Source of the DNA: JBHJHP01 sp042219825
Lineage (GTDB): Bacteria > Bacteroidota > Bacteroidia > Bacteroidales > UBA5342
Length of the DNA: 64,000 nt
NCBI RefSeq assembly: GCF_042219825.1
Contig: NZ_JBHJHQ010000010.1
Location: forward strand, 1 to 64,000
Direction: 5' to 3'
The notes below the pieces were generated by a model, which was given only the letters and a program-made list of their open reading frames with translations, ran no database searches and was not told where the DNA came from. A program made the position numbers and the translations under genes. Below, piece after piece: positions 18,574 to 27,779 of the stretch (the first letter of the stretch is position 1; each line of letters begins with the position of its first letter).

Positions 18574-19530
18574 ATGCATAGAACAATAAAACGAATTCTT
18601 TTTGTTGTAACGCTTGGGCTGATGACCAGCCTGACCTTTGCGCAGGATTTTCAACAATATACGCAGTATGTCAATATGCAAGGGCTTATTAATCCGGGCT
18701 ACACCGGAAGCCGCGGCACATACAGCGGATTGATGAACTACAGAAATCAATGGGCAGGATTCGGAGCAAGTCCTAAAACTTTAGGGTTTAACTTCCACGG
18801 ACCGGTTCCGGTAAATAATCTTTCTGCAGGTCTTGTGGTCATGTCAGAAAGTATAGGTTTGAATTCCAATGTCGATCTGGCAGTAGCATCAGCATATGCA
18901 GTCAATATTACACGCGATTTGAAATTATCCATGGGTTTACAGCTGGGATTTAGTTCGCTACAGTTTGATGCAGCATCACTGAACCTGAATTCTGCCAATG
19001 ATCCGGTTTTCGAAAAATATGCCAACGGCTATTTCAGACCCAATGTTGGCGTAGGTGCTTTTCTGTACAGCGATAAATATTTTGCCGGTTTCTCCATGCC
19101 AAAAATGCTGACCCATTCACCTGAAGCCAATACCGAATCCATCAAAACATCTTTCAGCTTTAAAACCATGCATATGTTTCTGTATGGAGGTTATGTAATT
19201 GATGTTGATAATGACTATAAGATTAAGCCAACCCTGTTGATGAAAACAATATATGGTGCTCCGCTGACGTTTGATCTGGGAGTACATGGTTTTTACAAGG
19301 ATTGGGGTTCCGTGGGACTTATCTTCAGAACAGGTTCTGATATCATATTTGCAACCGAGGTAAGGGTTTGGGAACAACTTTATGTTGGATACTCGTTTGA
19401 CTACCCTATAACGAAACTTAGTAAAGTATCGTACGGTTCACACGAAATAAGCCTGAGAATTGATCTTGAAGATTTACATATCGGTAAAGCACCCGCTTCT
19501 CAGGGAGTTAAGAGTATCAGGTATTTTTAA
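18574..19530 (+). CDS. PorP/SprF family outer-membrane protein (type IX secretion)
   Basis: The signal peptide MHRTIKRILFVVTLGLMTS plus LTFAQ is followed by QQYTQYVNMQGLINPGYTGS and YRNQWAGF, the N-terminal signature of PorP/SprF proteins. The rest reads as outer-membrane beta-strands and ends with ISLRIDLEDLHIG. These proteins work with the type IX secretion system, often as dedicated partners of surface adhesins carrying type B C-terminal domains. The frame extends upstream to TTG 18541 and ATG 18550. I chose ATG 18574 because it gives a normal-length signal peptide. Next downstream is an OmpA-type partner. Confidence 0.88.
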   Translation: MHRTIKRILFVVTLGLMTSLTFAQDFQQYTQYVNMQGLINPGYTGSRGTYSGLMNYRNQWAGFGASPKTLGFNFHGPVPVNNLSAGLVVMSESIGLNSNVDLAVASAYAVNITRDLKLSMGLQLGFSSLQFDAASLNLNSANDPVFEKYANGYFRPNVGVGAFLYSDKYFAGFSMPKMLTHSPEANTESIKTSFSFKTMHMFLYGGYVIDVDNDYKIKPTLLMKTIYGAPLTFDLGVHGFYKDWGSVGLIFRTGSDIIFATEVRVWEQLYVGYSFDYPITKLSKVSYGSHEISLRIDLEDLHIGKAPASQGVKSIRYF

Positions 19531-19568
19531 AAATTGGTATATTTACATGTTAGTATAATACAACAGGA

Positions 19569-21557
19569 ATGAAAACAGGCTCACTGATATATATTTTTTT
19601 AATCTCATTTAGTTTTCTTTTTGGGAATAAGGACCTTAAACAAGCAGACAAAGCCTATAAACAGGAAAATTACAGCAAGGCGGTCATTTTATACGAAAAA
19701 TATAAATCTGAAGAAGAGGGACAGCGTGTTGATCCGGAGACAGCTATCCGTATGGCAAACTGTTATTATTTCCTGAATGATTTTGAGAATGCAAAAAAGA
19801 ATTTTGAACTTGCAGGAGAATCAAATTTAAAAGGTGAAGACCGCATTACATATGGAAAGTTGCTTTTCCTTCAGGGCGATTACGATAAAGCTAAAACATT
19901 TTTTCAGGCAGACACTGAATCAACTATCCCGGATCATTACATAGAACAGATCAACTGGATGAAAAGCAGGACAAACGACACGTCATCTTACTCCGTTAAA
20001 AAGACAGATATCAATACCTTTGGTCAGTCATTTGGGGTGCAGTATTACCAGGGAGGAATCGTGTTTTCATCATCATCCAATGATGCCAATGTACTGGATT
20101 ATCATTCCAACCTGAATTCCGAAAAAAAAGTAGACCTTAAAGGACTGGAATTTTTGAATCTGTATTATTCTCCGGTCATAAATAATGGAGAAATCGGACG
20201 TCCGGTTTTATTCTCTGAGAACCTGAAATCTGATTATCATATTGGAGCCGTTACGTTTACACCGGATTATAAAACCATGTACTTTACAAAGGTTGTCAAA
20301 CTTCCGCAGGAACAAACAGTATTAAAAATCTACAGGTCCGACTATAAATCAGGCATGTGGCAGCAAGGCTTTCCACTTCCATTTAATAACGACAACAGCT
20401 ACAGTTGTGCTCATCCGGCACTGAGCATAACCGGGGATACATTGTATTTTGTATCAGATAAGCCCGGCGGCAAAGGTGGAAAAGACATCTATTTTTCAAG
20501 AAAATCCGGTTCTTACTGGCTGGCACCGCAGAATCTTACCGTTGTTAACACCAGTGGCGATGAGCTGTTCCCTTTCGTGTCATCAGACAATATATTTTAT
20601 TTCGCTTCAAATGGTTATCCGGGTTACGGTGGACTTGATGTATACAAAGTTGATCTGAAATCAAAAGACAAGGAAATCGTTAATATGAAATACGGTATAA
20701 ACAGTCGTTTTGATGATTTTTCATACGTCGTGAATCCTGAAAACACCAAAGAAGGATACCTTTCTTCCAACAGGACAACAGGTGGCAGATACGATAATAT
20801 TTACCGCATTATGTATGAAGAACCCAAAGAAATTGTAGAAGATACTGCCAGTATTGAAGTGATTGACACAGTTCCTGAAGTTGAAGAAATTCCGGTTGTT
20901 GACATGGCCGTTCAGGTTTCCAATGCCCTTTCAGGAGTACCGATTCCGGAAGTTGTAGTTGTAATGACTGATGAATCGGATAATTCACTCTTATTTGAAG
21001 GTGTTACCGATGAGCTGGGTAAAACAGGCTTTAAAATTGAACGCTCAATGATTGATCCGACAACAGACATTCATGTATCAGCAAGAGCTAAGGGGAAATA
21101 CGAGCCCTATGAACGTACTTTGAAGGGCGAGGATTTCATTAATCTGAACTCAGCTTACACCGATATAAATATCATCCCTGTAATTGAAGAGACGCAAACC
21201 ATCACCATTCCCCAAAATAAACTTAAATTTGCATTGAACAGCTACGAATTGTCGTACGATGCAAAGAAAATTCTGGAACGCTGGTATGAATACCTCAAAT
21301 CAAAACCCAATATTCGGTTGCGTTTGAATGCTCATACCGACTCTCAGGGAGATCTGGATTACAACCTTGAATTGTCACAAAAACGAGCTGATAATGCCAA
21401 AGCTTATCTGGTTCAGCGAGGCATCAATTCTAACAGGATTGTTGCCAGAGGATATGGAGAACGCTACATTTTGAACCATTGTAAAGATGGAGTAGATTGT
21501 ACAGATGCTGAACATGAGGTAAACCGACGCATTGAAATTATTGTAATTGTAGATTAG
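19569..21557 (+). CDS. PorE-like TPR/WD40/CRD/OmpA lipid- or peptidoglycan-anchoring protein
   Basis: 662 residues. After a signal sequence come TPR-like helices (about 20-140, LKQADKAYKQENYSKAVILY), a PD40/WD40-like propeller (about 200-420, with GKGGKDIYFS and GYGGLDVYKVD), a carboxypeptidase-regulatory-like beta domain (about 455-530) and a C-terminal OmpA peptidoglycan-binding domain (NAHTDSQGDLDYNLELSQKR, then RRIEIIV at the end). This is the order described for PorE, a T9SS component that links the machinery to the cell wall. The PorP/SprF gene ends 38 bp upstream, and a SPOR-like gene follows after 21 bp. Many Bacteroidota carry several such pairs, so it may be a paralogue and not the core PorE. 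Confidence 0.85.
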   Translation: MKTGSLIYIFLISFSFLFGNKDLKQADKAYKQENYSKAVILYEKYKSEEEGQRVDPETAIRMANCYYFLNDFENAKKNFELAGESNLKGEDRITYGKLLFLQGDYDKAKTFFQADTESTIPDHYIEQINWMKSRTNDTSSYSVKKTDINTFGQSFGVQYYQGGIVFSSSSNDANVLDYHSNLNSEKKVDLKGLEFLNLYYSPVINNGEIGRPVLFSENLKSDYHIGAVTFTPDYKTMYFTKVVKLPQEQTVLKIYRSDYKSGMWQQGFPLPFNNDNSYSCAHPALSITGDTLYFVSDKPGGKGGKDIYFSRKSGSYWLAPQNLTVVNTSGDELFPFVSSDNIFYFASNGYPGYGGLDVYKVDLKSKDKEIVNMKYGINSRFDDFSYVVNPENTKEGYLSSNRTTGGRYDNIYRIMYEEPKEIVEDTASIEVIDTVPEVEEIPVVDMAVQVSNALSGVPIPEVVVVMTDESDNSLLFEGVTDELGKTGFKIERSMIDPTTDIHVSARAKGKYEPYERTLKGEDFINLNSAYTDINIIPVIEETQTITIPQNKLKFALNSYELSYDAKKILERWYEYLKSKPNIRLRLNAHTDSQGDLDYNLELSQKRADNAKAYLVQRGINSNRIVARGYGERYILNHCKDGVDCTDAEHEVNRRIEIIVIVD

Positions 21558-21578
21558 AAAACCCTCAAAATTATTGAA

Positions 21579-22223
21579 ATGAAAAAAACAGGAGTTTTAA
21601 TGTTTATTATTGCTGTTGTTATATCCTTCACCCAGGCATTAACGGCGCAGGATAAGGTAACGAAACCTGTAGATGCCGAATTCTTTACCATTCAAATCAA
21701 AGCATTATCGAAGGAAGTGCCAACCTCATTTTTCAAAGGCCTGGAAGGTGTATGGTCCAAAAAGAATGATGATGGTTTATATAAATATTATTACGGAAGG
21801 TATCCAAACTACCAGGCAGCACGTACGGCAATTGAAGATATCAGAAAAAAAGGATATCCGGATGCTTTTGTGGTTTCATCACGGAAAATCATAAAAAATA
21901 AGGTTTGGCAGAATGTGGTGGAAGAAAAGTCCACAGAAAAGAAGACAGAAACCAAAGTGAACAAAAGTAGCGTCATAAAAGGAGAAGTTGTGGTTTATAC
22001 CATTCAGCTTTCGGCTTTTAAATATCCTGTATATAAAGATTTCTTTGCACCACTGACCGGGATCATGGAGTTTCAGCTTGAGGATAAACTGTTTAGATAT
22101 TGTATAGGCAAATACCTGACTAAGGATGAAGCCGAGGTGGCTCTTGAGAAGTATAAAAAAATGGGCTACGATAAATCCTTTGTTGTGGAGTACGATAAAT
22201 ACGAACCCTACGCGATTGAATAA
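21579..22223 (+). CDS. Exported protein with two SPOR-like domains
   Basis: 214 residues with a signal peptide ending at ALTAQ. Two related blocks follow: FFTIQIKALSKEVP with YKYYYGRYPNYQAARTAIEDI (about 35-105), and VVYTIQLSAFKYPVYKDFF with YCIGKYLTKDEAEVALEKY (about 132-205). Both have the beta-alpha-beta pattern of SPOR domains, which bind denuded peptidoglycan glycan strands. A charged Lys/Glu linker joins them. Sitting directly after the OmpA-type gene, it probably contacts peptidoglycan in the same envelope complex. Confidence 0.7.
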   Translation: MKKTGVLMFIIAVVISFTQALTAQDKVTKPVDAEFFTIQIKALSKEVPTSFFKGLEGVWSKKNDDGLYKYYYGRYPNYQAARTAIEDIRKKGYPDAFVVSSRKIIKNKVWQNVVEEKSTEKKTETKVNKSSVIKGEVVVYTIQLSAFKYPVYKDFFAPLTGIMEFQLEDKLFRYCIGKYLTKDEAEVALEKYKKMGYDKSFVVEYDKYEPYAIE

Positions 22224-22232
22224 TTTTTTAAT

Positions 22233-23051
22233 ATGACATTTCACAAAGTTTTACGGTTGACCCAAACAGCTGTAATATTTTTCTGTATACATTCATTATT
22301 TGCCCAGTCACCGTTTGACACTGATTTAAACAGACAATTTAAGGTGCTTGGATCAGAGGCAACGGGTGTACAGAAAAAGGCCGCAAGCGATTCAGTAGAA
22401 TTTCTTCTGTCATCGTTTTTAAACCAGCCCCAATCGTTTGCGGTCAAACCACAGGTGGAACATTTGGGAAAGATAGCGGCAAGCGATGGCAAACTTAATG
22501 TTTATTCATGGAATTATCAGGGGGACGATCTGCTATACCACTACGGATGTATTATTCAGCACAAAACAGATAATGGGATACAACTTACAGTTTTAAAAGA
22601 CACACGAAATGATATTCCTGTAAATGAAGTGCTGAAACCGGATGAATGGTACGGATGCCTCTATTATGCCGTGATCGTAAAAACAAAACGTAAAAAAACA
22701 TATTATACGTTGCTGGGATGGGATGGACATAATAATGTCGTGGCCAGAAAAGTTATAGATGTCCTGCTTTTTAAACCAAACAATGAACCTGTTCTCGGAG
22801 CATCTGTTTTTAAAATGGACAGAGGAACTCAGAAACGTGTGGTATTCAATTTTTCCGGCACAGGTTCAATGGTACTGGTGTATGATCCCGATTACAAACG
22901 CATCATTTTTGATCATTTAAGTCCTGCAAAACCGGAACTGGAAGGACAGTATCAGTATTACGGTTCAGACTTCAGTTATGATGGTTTTAAATTCAGAAGA
23001 GGAAAGTGGGAATTTGAAGAAATGCTGGATCCAAGAAATAAAAATGACTAA
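22233..23051 (+). CDS. Exported protein of unknown function
   Basis: 272 residues with a cleavable signal peptide ending near HSLFAQ. I do not recognise a domain. The mature part looks mixed alpha/beta, with strand-rich stretches (LYHYGCIIQHKTDNGIQLTV, KKTYYTLLGWDGHNN, VVFNFSGTGSMVLVYDPDYK) and an acidic, aromatic C-terminus. It starts 9 bp after the SPOR-like gene and ends 17 bp before the peptidase gene, so it probably belongs to the PorP/PorE-like operon and acts in the periplasm. Confidence 0.75.
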   Translation: MTFHKVLRLTQTAVIFFCIHSLFAQSPFDTDLNRQFKVLGSEATGVQKKAASDSVEFLLSSFLNQPQSFAVKPQVEHLGKIAASDGKLNVYSWNYQGDDLLYHYGCIIQHKTDNGIQLTVLKDTRNDIPVNEVLKPDEWYGCLYYAVIVKTKRKKTYYTLLGWDGHNNVVARKVIDVLLFKPNNEPVLGASVFKMDRGTQKRVVFNFSGTGSMVLVYDPDYKRIIFDHLSPAKPELEGQYQYYGSDFSYDGFKFRRGKWEFEEMLDPRNKND

Positions 23052-23068
23052 CACAAACACACACTAAT

Positions 23069-25096
23069 ATGAGACTCTTGATTTTAACTTCACTTTTAAG
23101 CGTTTTTATAATGAACGGATGTACAGATAAAAAAGTAAACGAAACGAAAAACGACACATTTAATTACAATGTTGAGAAATTTGCTGATCTCAAAATCATG
23201 CGCTACAAAGTGCCGGGTTTTGATAATCTGAGCCTGAAACAGAAAGAACTGGTCTATTATCTGAGCCAGGCTGCTATTGAAGGAAGAGATATTCTTTTTG
23301 ATCAGAATTACAAATACAACCTTCCTATTCGTCAGACGCTTGAGGCAATTTATGAAAATTACACCGGCGATAAGGAAAGCGACGATTATAAAAACTTTGT
23401 GATCTATCTTAAACGGGTTTGGTTCTCTAACGGAATACACCACCACTACTCCATGGATAAGTTTAAACCGGGTTTCAGTCAGAATTTTTTCGTGACACAG
23501 GTAAACGAACTACCCAGTGACAAACTTCCGATGGTAAATGAAGAATTATTGAAAACTCTGGTTCCGGTTATATTTGACCCAAACATAGCTAAGAAACGTG
23601 TAAGTCTTGCAGAAGGACAGGATCTTATAAAAGCATCTGCCAATAATTATTACGAAGGTGATTTGTCGCAGGACGACGTAGAAGAGTTTTATGCGCAAAT
23701 GAAGGACCCGAACGATAAAGAACCAGTTTCTTACGGTTTGAATTCTACGCTGGTCAAGGAAAACGGAAAGATAAAAGAAGACGTATGGAAGATTGACGGG
23801 AAATACGGCCCGGCTATCAAACATATTGTTATGTGGCTGGAAAAAGCTGCAACTGTAGCTGAAAATGACGACCAAAAGAATGTGATCAACCTGCTGATTG
23901 AGTTCTATAAAACAGGTGATCTGAAGACATTTGACAAATACAATGTAGCCTGGTTAAAAGATCAACAGTCGCGTGTTGATTTTGTAAACGGTTTTATTGA
24001 AACCTATGGCGATCCACTTGGATTGAAAGCAAGCTGGGAAAGCGTTGTTAACTTTAAAGATCTGGAAGCCACACACCGCACCGAGATCATCAGCAGCAAT
24101 GCCCAGTGGTTCGAAGATCATTCCCCTGTTGATGACCAGTTTAAAAAGAAAAAGGTAAAAGGTGTTTCTGCAAAAGTGATTACAGCTGCCATGTTGGGCG
24201 GAGACTGTTATCCGGCAACGCCCATTGGTATTAACCTGCCAAATGCGGACTGGATTCGTAAGGAATATGGTTCAAAATCGGTAACGCTTGAAAATATTAC
24301 TTATGCCTACGACCAGTCGGCAAAAGGAGATGGTTTCCTGCAGGAATTTGCGTATGATCAGGCTGAAATAGATCGGGTTGAGAAATATGGATTTTTGACA
24401 GGAAACCTGCATACCGACCTGCATGAATGCCTGGGGCACGGTTCGGGTCAGTTATTACCGGGAGTTGCCGGCGACGAACTGAAAGCATATGGTGCTACCA
24501 TTGAAGAAGCCCGCGCCGATTTGTTTGGTCTGTATTTTATGGCTGATCCTAAACTGGTGGAGCTTGGATTGCTTCCGAATAAAGATGCATTTGAAGCCGA
24601 ATACGATTCTTATATCCGCAACGGATTAATGACCCAGCTTACCCGTATTAATTTGGGCGACAACATTGAAGAATCACACATGCGTAACCGTCAGTTAATT
24701 GCAAGCTGGGTATATGAACATGGGAAAGATAACAATGTGGTTGAAAAACTTGAGCGTGACGGGAAAACCTACTTAAAGATCAACGATTATAAACAAATGC
24801 ATAAACTGCTGGGAGACCTTTTGGCTCTGATTCAGAAAATAAAATCAACAGGAGATTATGCAGGAGCTAAAGATCTGGTAGAAACCTATGGCGTAAAAGT
24901 TGATCAGCATTTATTAAAAGAGGTCAAAGAACGTTATGCCAAACTGAACCTGGCTCCATATGGCGGCTTTATTAATCCAGCTTATAAACTCATTGAGAAA
25001 GACGGTAAGATTACAGATGTGGAAATTAGTTATACGGATGGTTACGTACAGCAAATGCTTGATTATTCCAAAAGCCATGGCTGGCTAACTAATTAA
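23069..25096 (+). CDS. Dipeptidyl-peptidase III family lipoprotein (M49)
   Basis: 675 residues. The zinc site HECLGH begins at His452, and the second motif EEARAD starts at Glu479; these match HEXXGH and EEXXAD/E of family M49. The enzyme removes dipeptides from the N-terminus of short peptides. The signal peptide ends in FIMNGC, a lipobox-like site, so the protein is probably membrane-anchored, unlike the cytosolic eukaryotic enzyme. It starts 17 bp after the unknown gene and is followed by a strong terminator. The catalytic motifs look complete. Confidence 0.92.
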   Translation: MRLLILTSLLSVFIMNGCTDKKVNETKNDTFNYNVEKFADLKIMRYKVPGFDNLSLKQKELVYYLSQAAIEGRDILFDQNYKYNLPIRQTLEAIYENYTGDKESDDYKNFVIYLKRVWFSNGIHHHYSMDKFKPGFSQNFFVTQVNELPSDKLPMVNEELLKTLVPVIFDPNIAKKRVSLAEGQDLIKASANNYYEGDLSQDDVEEFYAQMKDPNDKEPVSYGLNSTLVKENGKIKEDVWKIDGKYGPAIKHIVMWLEKAATVAENDDQKNVINLLIEFYKTGDLKTFDKYNVAWLKDQQSRVDFVNGFIETYGDPLGLKASWESVVNFKDLEATHRTEIISSNAQWFEDHSPVDDQFKKKKVKGVSAKVITAAMLGGDCYPATPIGINLPNADWIRKEYGSKSVTLENITYAYDQSAKGDGFLQEFAYDQAEIDRVEKYGFLTGNLHTDLHECLGHGSGQLLPGVAGDELKAYGATIEEARADLFGLYFMADPKLVELGLLPNKDAFEAEYDSYIRNGLMTQLTRINLGDNIEESHMRNRQLIASWVYEHGKDNNVVEKLERDGKTYLKINDYKQMHKLLGDLLALIQKIKSTGDYAGAKDLVETYGVKVDQHLLKEVKERYAKLNLAPYGGFINPAYKLIEKDGKITDVEISYTDGYVQQMLDYSKSHGWLTN

Positions 25097-25166
25097 TTAT
25101 GAATTACGAAAGAATGAATCCTTCGCATAAAGCTACGGATCACAAAGGAATTACGAATTATAATTT
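25095..25166. repeat. Short AATTAYG heptamer element (weak)
   Basis: AATTATG AATTACG at 25095-25108 and AATTACG AATTATA at 25149-25162 frame a 40-bp centre that contains ATCC/GGAT and CGAA/TTCG inverted arms. The two halves are not in one 7-bp register. It resembles the better-formed heptamer elements at 53886 and 56531 only loosely. Confidence 0.35.
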
Positions 25167-25180
25167 CTTATAAATCTAAT

Positions 25181-25212
25181 AAAAACAGGTTTCCGTTGGA
25201 AGCCTGTTTTTT
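25181..25212 (+). terminator. Intrinsic terminator after the M49 peptidase gene
   Basis: AAAAACAGG pairs with CCTGTTTTT. An inner TTCC/GGAA helix closes on a 3-nt loop, and the right arm ends in a T-run. It is the strongest terminator in the window and closes the 18.5-25 kb gene run. Confidence 0.85.
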
Positions 25213-25254
25213 ATTGTAGATTAGTCCCCGGGAGAATCTAACAAAAGCTACTAT

Positions 25255-25271
25255 TATTCACCCGTTGACTA
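25255..25271. promoter_or_regulatory. Imperfect palindrome upstream of guaD
   Basis: TATTCACCCGTTGACTA matches the perfect palindrome at 25802-25818 in its whole left arm and in six of eight right-arm bases. It lies 48 bp before the guaD start, a sensible operator position. Confidence 0.4.
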
Positions 25272-25318
25272 ATATTTTGTAACTTCGAAATAAGAAAATC
25301 ACACGACAAATTATAATC

Positions 25319-25795
25319 ATGACTGAAGCTGATAAACAGTTTATGCAAAGAGCGATAGAAAAGGCAAAAGAGGGAATGGATGCCAATGCCGGCGGCCCGT
25401 TTGGTTGTGTTATCGTTAAAGGCGATGAAATAATTGTGGAAAGTCATAACAGGGTAACTTCGACCAACGACCCTACGGCCCATGCTGAAATAGTCGCTAT
25501 TCGGGAAGCCTGTCAGAAGCTGAACTCGTTTCAGCTGGAAGGATGTAAGATATATACGTCCTGTGAACCCTGTCCCATGTGTTTGGGTGCCATTTACTGG
25601 GCAAGGCCCGATGTAGTTTACTATGCTGCCTCTAAAACCGATGCAGCAAAAATCGGATTCGATGACCGTTTTATTTATGAAGAACTCGATAAACCAATTT
25701 CTGACAGAAAAATTAAGTTTATAAAAATGCTTCGTGAAGAGGCCCTGCCCGTTTTTGAGCAATGGAATACCAAAAAAGATAAGACGGAATATTAA
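25319..25795 (+). CDS. guaD: Guanine deaminase
   Basis: 158 residues of the cytidine-deaminase superfamily. The zinc and catalytic residues are His55 and Glu57 (HAE) with Cys85 and Cys88 (PCPMC). The C-terminal part, AASKTDAAKIGFDDRFIYEE, matches the bacterial guanine deaminase branch (Bacillus GuaD type) rather than tRNA deaminases. It converts guanine to xanthine and ammonia in purine salvage. It stands alone between a terminator and a lipoprotein gene, with related palindromes on both sides. Confidence 0.88.
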   Translation: MTEADKQFMQRAIEKAKEGMDANAGGPFGCVIVKGDEIIVESHNRVTSTNDPTAHAEIVAIREACQKLNSFQLEGCKIYTSCEPCPMCLGAIYWARPDVVYYAASKTDAAKIGFDDRFIYEELDKPISDRKIKFIKMLREEALPVFEQWNTKKDKTEY

Positions 25796-25801
25796 TTTGA
25801 T

Positions 25802-25818
25802 TATTCACCGGGTGAATA
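25802..25818. promoter_or_regulatory. Perfect 17-bp palindrome downstream of guaD
   Basis: TATTCACC-G-GGTGAATA is an exact inverted repeat seven bases after the guaD stop and about 205 bp before the next gene. No T-run follows, so it is not an intrinsic terminator. Together with the copy at 25255 it suggests a binding site for a dimeric regulator. Confidence 0.45.
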
Positions 25819-26024
25819 CATACAAAAACATAAGAGACAGCAAATATTACTGTTAAAGCCTATTTACATGTATAAAATCAATTTTTTCAATTGTTTGCGT
25901 TTTTAACAGATAGTATTTACATTTACTAATTGAATTATTGTATATACCTGTTTAAACTTTCGATCAAGTAACCATTAACAACACTTCATAACTCAACAAA
26001 TAAGAACCTAAATCATATCATAAC

Positions 26025-27749
26025 ATGAAAAACCTTAAAATTCTCCTCTGGGTACTGGTAGCAATTATCACCTTTTCCTATTGTAAAAAAGAAGAAAACA
26101 ATACTGCTGTATTAATCAATATTTCGGTAAAGTCTGCACCTGAGAAGATTAACTATTATATTGGAGATACTTTAGACCTAAACGGCCTTGAGGTAACTCT
26201 GGTTTTTGATAATGGAACAACAGAAACAATTAGGAGTGAAGATTTTTCTTCCTTAGGTCTCATTTGTTCGCCTGAAAACGGTATAGTGATTAACTCTATT
26301 ATTAATGAAATTAAAATAACAGATTTAGAAACAAGCATTACGGCAAGTCAGACAATAAAGGTAAATCCTGTAACTGTTAAATCTATTTCGATTAAGACAC
26401 CTCCTAATAAAATAGATTATTATGAAAGAGACACCTTGGATTTGACCGGGATGGAGATTAAACTTACAATGAATAATGATAAAACGGAAGATATTCCATT
26501 TTCTGATTTTCTTGATAGCGGTATATTGTGTTCAATACCTAATGGCACCATATTGAGTTCCGAAATGACATCCATAGCAATTATTCATACTTCATCCGGT
26601 TTAGGAACGATTCAGACTATAACTATTAATAATATTATTATATCTGAAATAACATTGATAAACGCACCTCAAAAAATAGAATATTTTGAGGGTGACTCTT
26701 TAGATCTTACAGGTTTGGAAGTTGCTGTTATTATGAATAATGCAACATCAAAAAACATACCCTTTTCCGATTTTATAACGAATGAGATTACATGTTTCCC
26801 TCAGAATGGTTCTATACTTGATAAAACATCTTCCTCTGTTAATATATCAATTTTAAACTCTGACCTGAATACAACATTTGACATCTCGGTACAAGAGATT
26901 TTGATAACAGAAGTTTTAGTAATTAATCCTCCAAATAATATTTTATATGCTACAAACGAGGCTTTGAATTTAGAAGGATTAATAATCAGATTAGTTAAGA
27001 ATAATAATTCTTATCAAAATGTCTTGTATTCAGATTTTGTTACTGAAGGAATAGTATGTTACCCCCAAAACGGTACATTACTTACTGAATCCAATCTTTC
27101 TGTTAAAATTACGCATGAGGAATCAAATAAAAGTGCATATCAGGAGATATTTGTGAAGAACGGACTATACGACATGGATGGAAATTTTTATAATACAGTG
27201 AAAATTGGAAATCAAGTATGGATGAAAGAAAATCTTAAAACTACCAAATTCAATAATGGTTTACCGATTGCCAATGCAAGAGTAAGTATTGAATCACCAG
27301 AAATAGACACCGCATCATATTGTTGGTATGAGTTTAAAAATGAAAATAAAGCTATTTATGGTGCTTTATATAATTGGCATGCTGTTAAGAGCGGTAATTT
27401 GTGCCCTAATGGCTGGCATGTCCCTTCAGATGAAGAATGGTCAATTTTAGTAGAGTTCCTCGGTGGTGAAGATATTGCCGGGGGCAAACTTAAATCAACC
27501 GGAACATTGTATTGGAAAAGTCCTAATACCGGAGCTACAAATGAAAGTGGTTTTTCTGCGTTACCGGCAGGAGATCATAGTGCAGATGGTCAATTTTTCA
27601 ATCTTGGTACAAATTGCAAATTTGCAACCAGTACTCTATATAGAAGTGGAATAATTTGGCAAAGGACATTAAGTCGTTACAGTTCAAGTATTCTACGTGG
27701 TAACGGTAGCGATAAAGACGGAATCTCAGTACGTTGCATAAAAAATTAA
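26025..27749 (+). CDS. Surface lipoprotein: four Ig-like repeats plus Fib_succ_major domain
   Basis: 574 residues. A lipobox ends the signal peptide (VAIITFSYC). Four tandem repeats of about 82 residues follow (about 30-385), each with a pattern like APxKIxYYxGDTLDLxGLEV and a later FSDF block; they resemble bacterial Ig-like domains. The C-terminal 190 residues are a Fib_succ_major paralogous domain (GNQVWMKENLKTTKFNNG, YGALYNWHAV, CPNGWHVPSDEEW, ending GISVRCIKN). It is probably anchored outside the cell and binds carbohydrate or protein. It is clearly richer in A+T and Asn/Ile codons than its neighbours, which may mean recent acquisition. Confidence 0.85.
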   Translation: MKNLKILLWVLVAIITFSYCKKEENNTAVLINISVKSAPEKINYYIGDTLDLNGLEVTLVFDNGTTETIRSEDFSSLGLICSPENGIVINSIINEIKITDLETSITASQTIKVNPVTVKSISIKTPPNKIDYYERDTLDLTGMEIKLTMNNDKTEDIPFSDFLDSGILCSIPNGTILSSEMTSIAIIHTSSGLGTIQTITINNIIISEITLINAPQKIEYFEGDSLDLTGLEVAVIMNNATSKNIPFSDFITNEITCFPQNGSILDKTSSSVNISILNSDLNTTFDISVQEILITEVLVINPPNNILYATNEALNLEGLIIRLVKNNNSYQNVLYSDFVTEGIVCYPQNGTLLTESNLSVKITHEESNKSAYQEIFVKNGLYDMDGNFYNTVKIGNQVWMKENLKTTKFNNGLPIANARVSIESPEIDTASYCWYEFKNENKAIYGALYNWHAVKSGNLCPNGWHVPSDEEWSILVEFLGGEDIAGGKLKSTGTLYWKSPNTGATNESGFSALPAGDHSADGQFFNLGTNCKFATSTLYRSGIIWQRTLSRYSSSILRGNGSDKDGISVRCIKN

Positions 27750-27779
27750 AAACATTACAGTCGTCTACCGTAAAACCAA

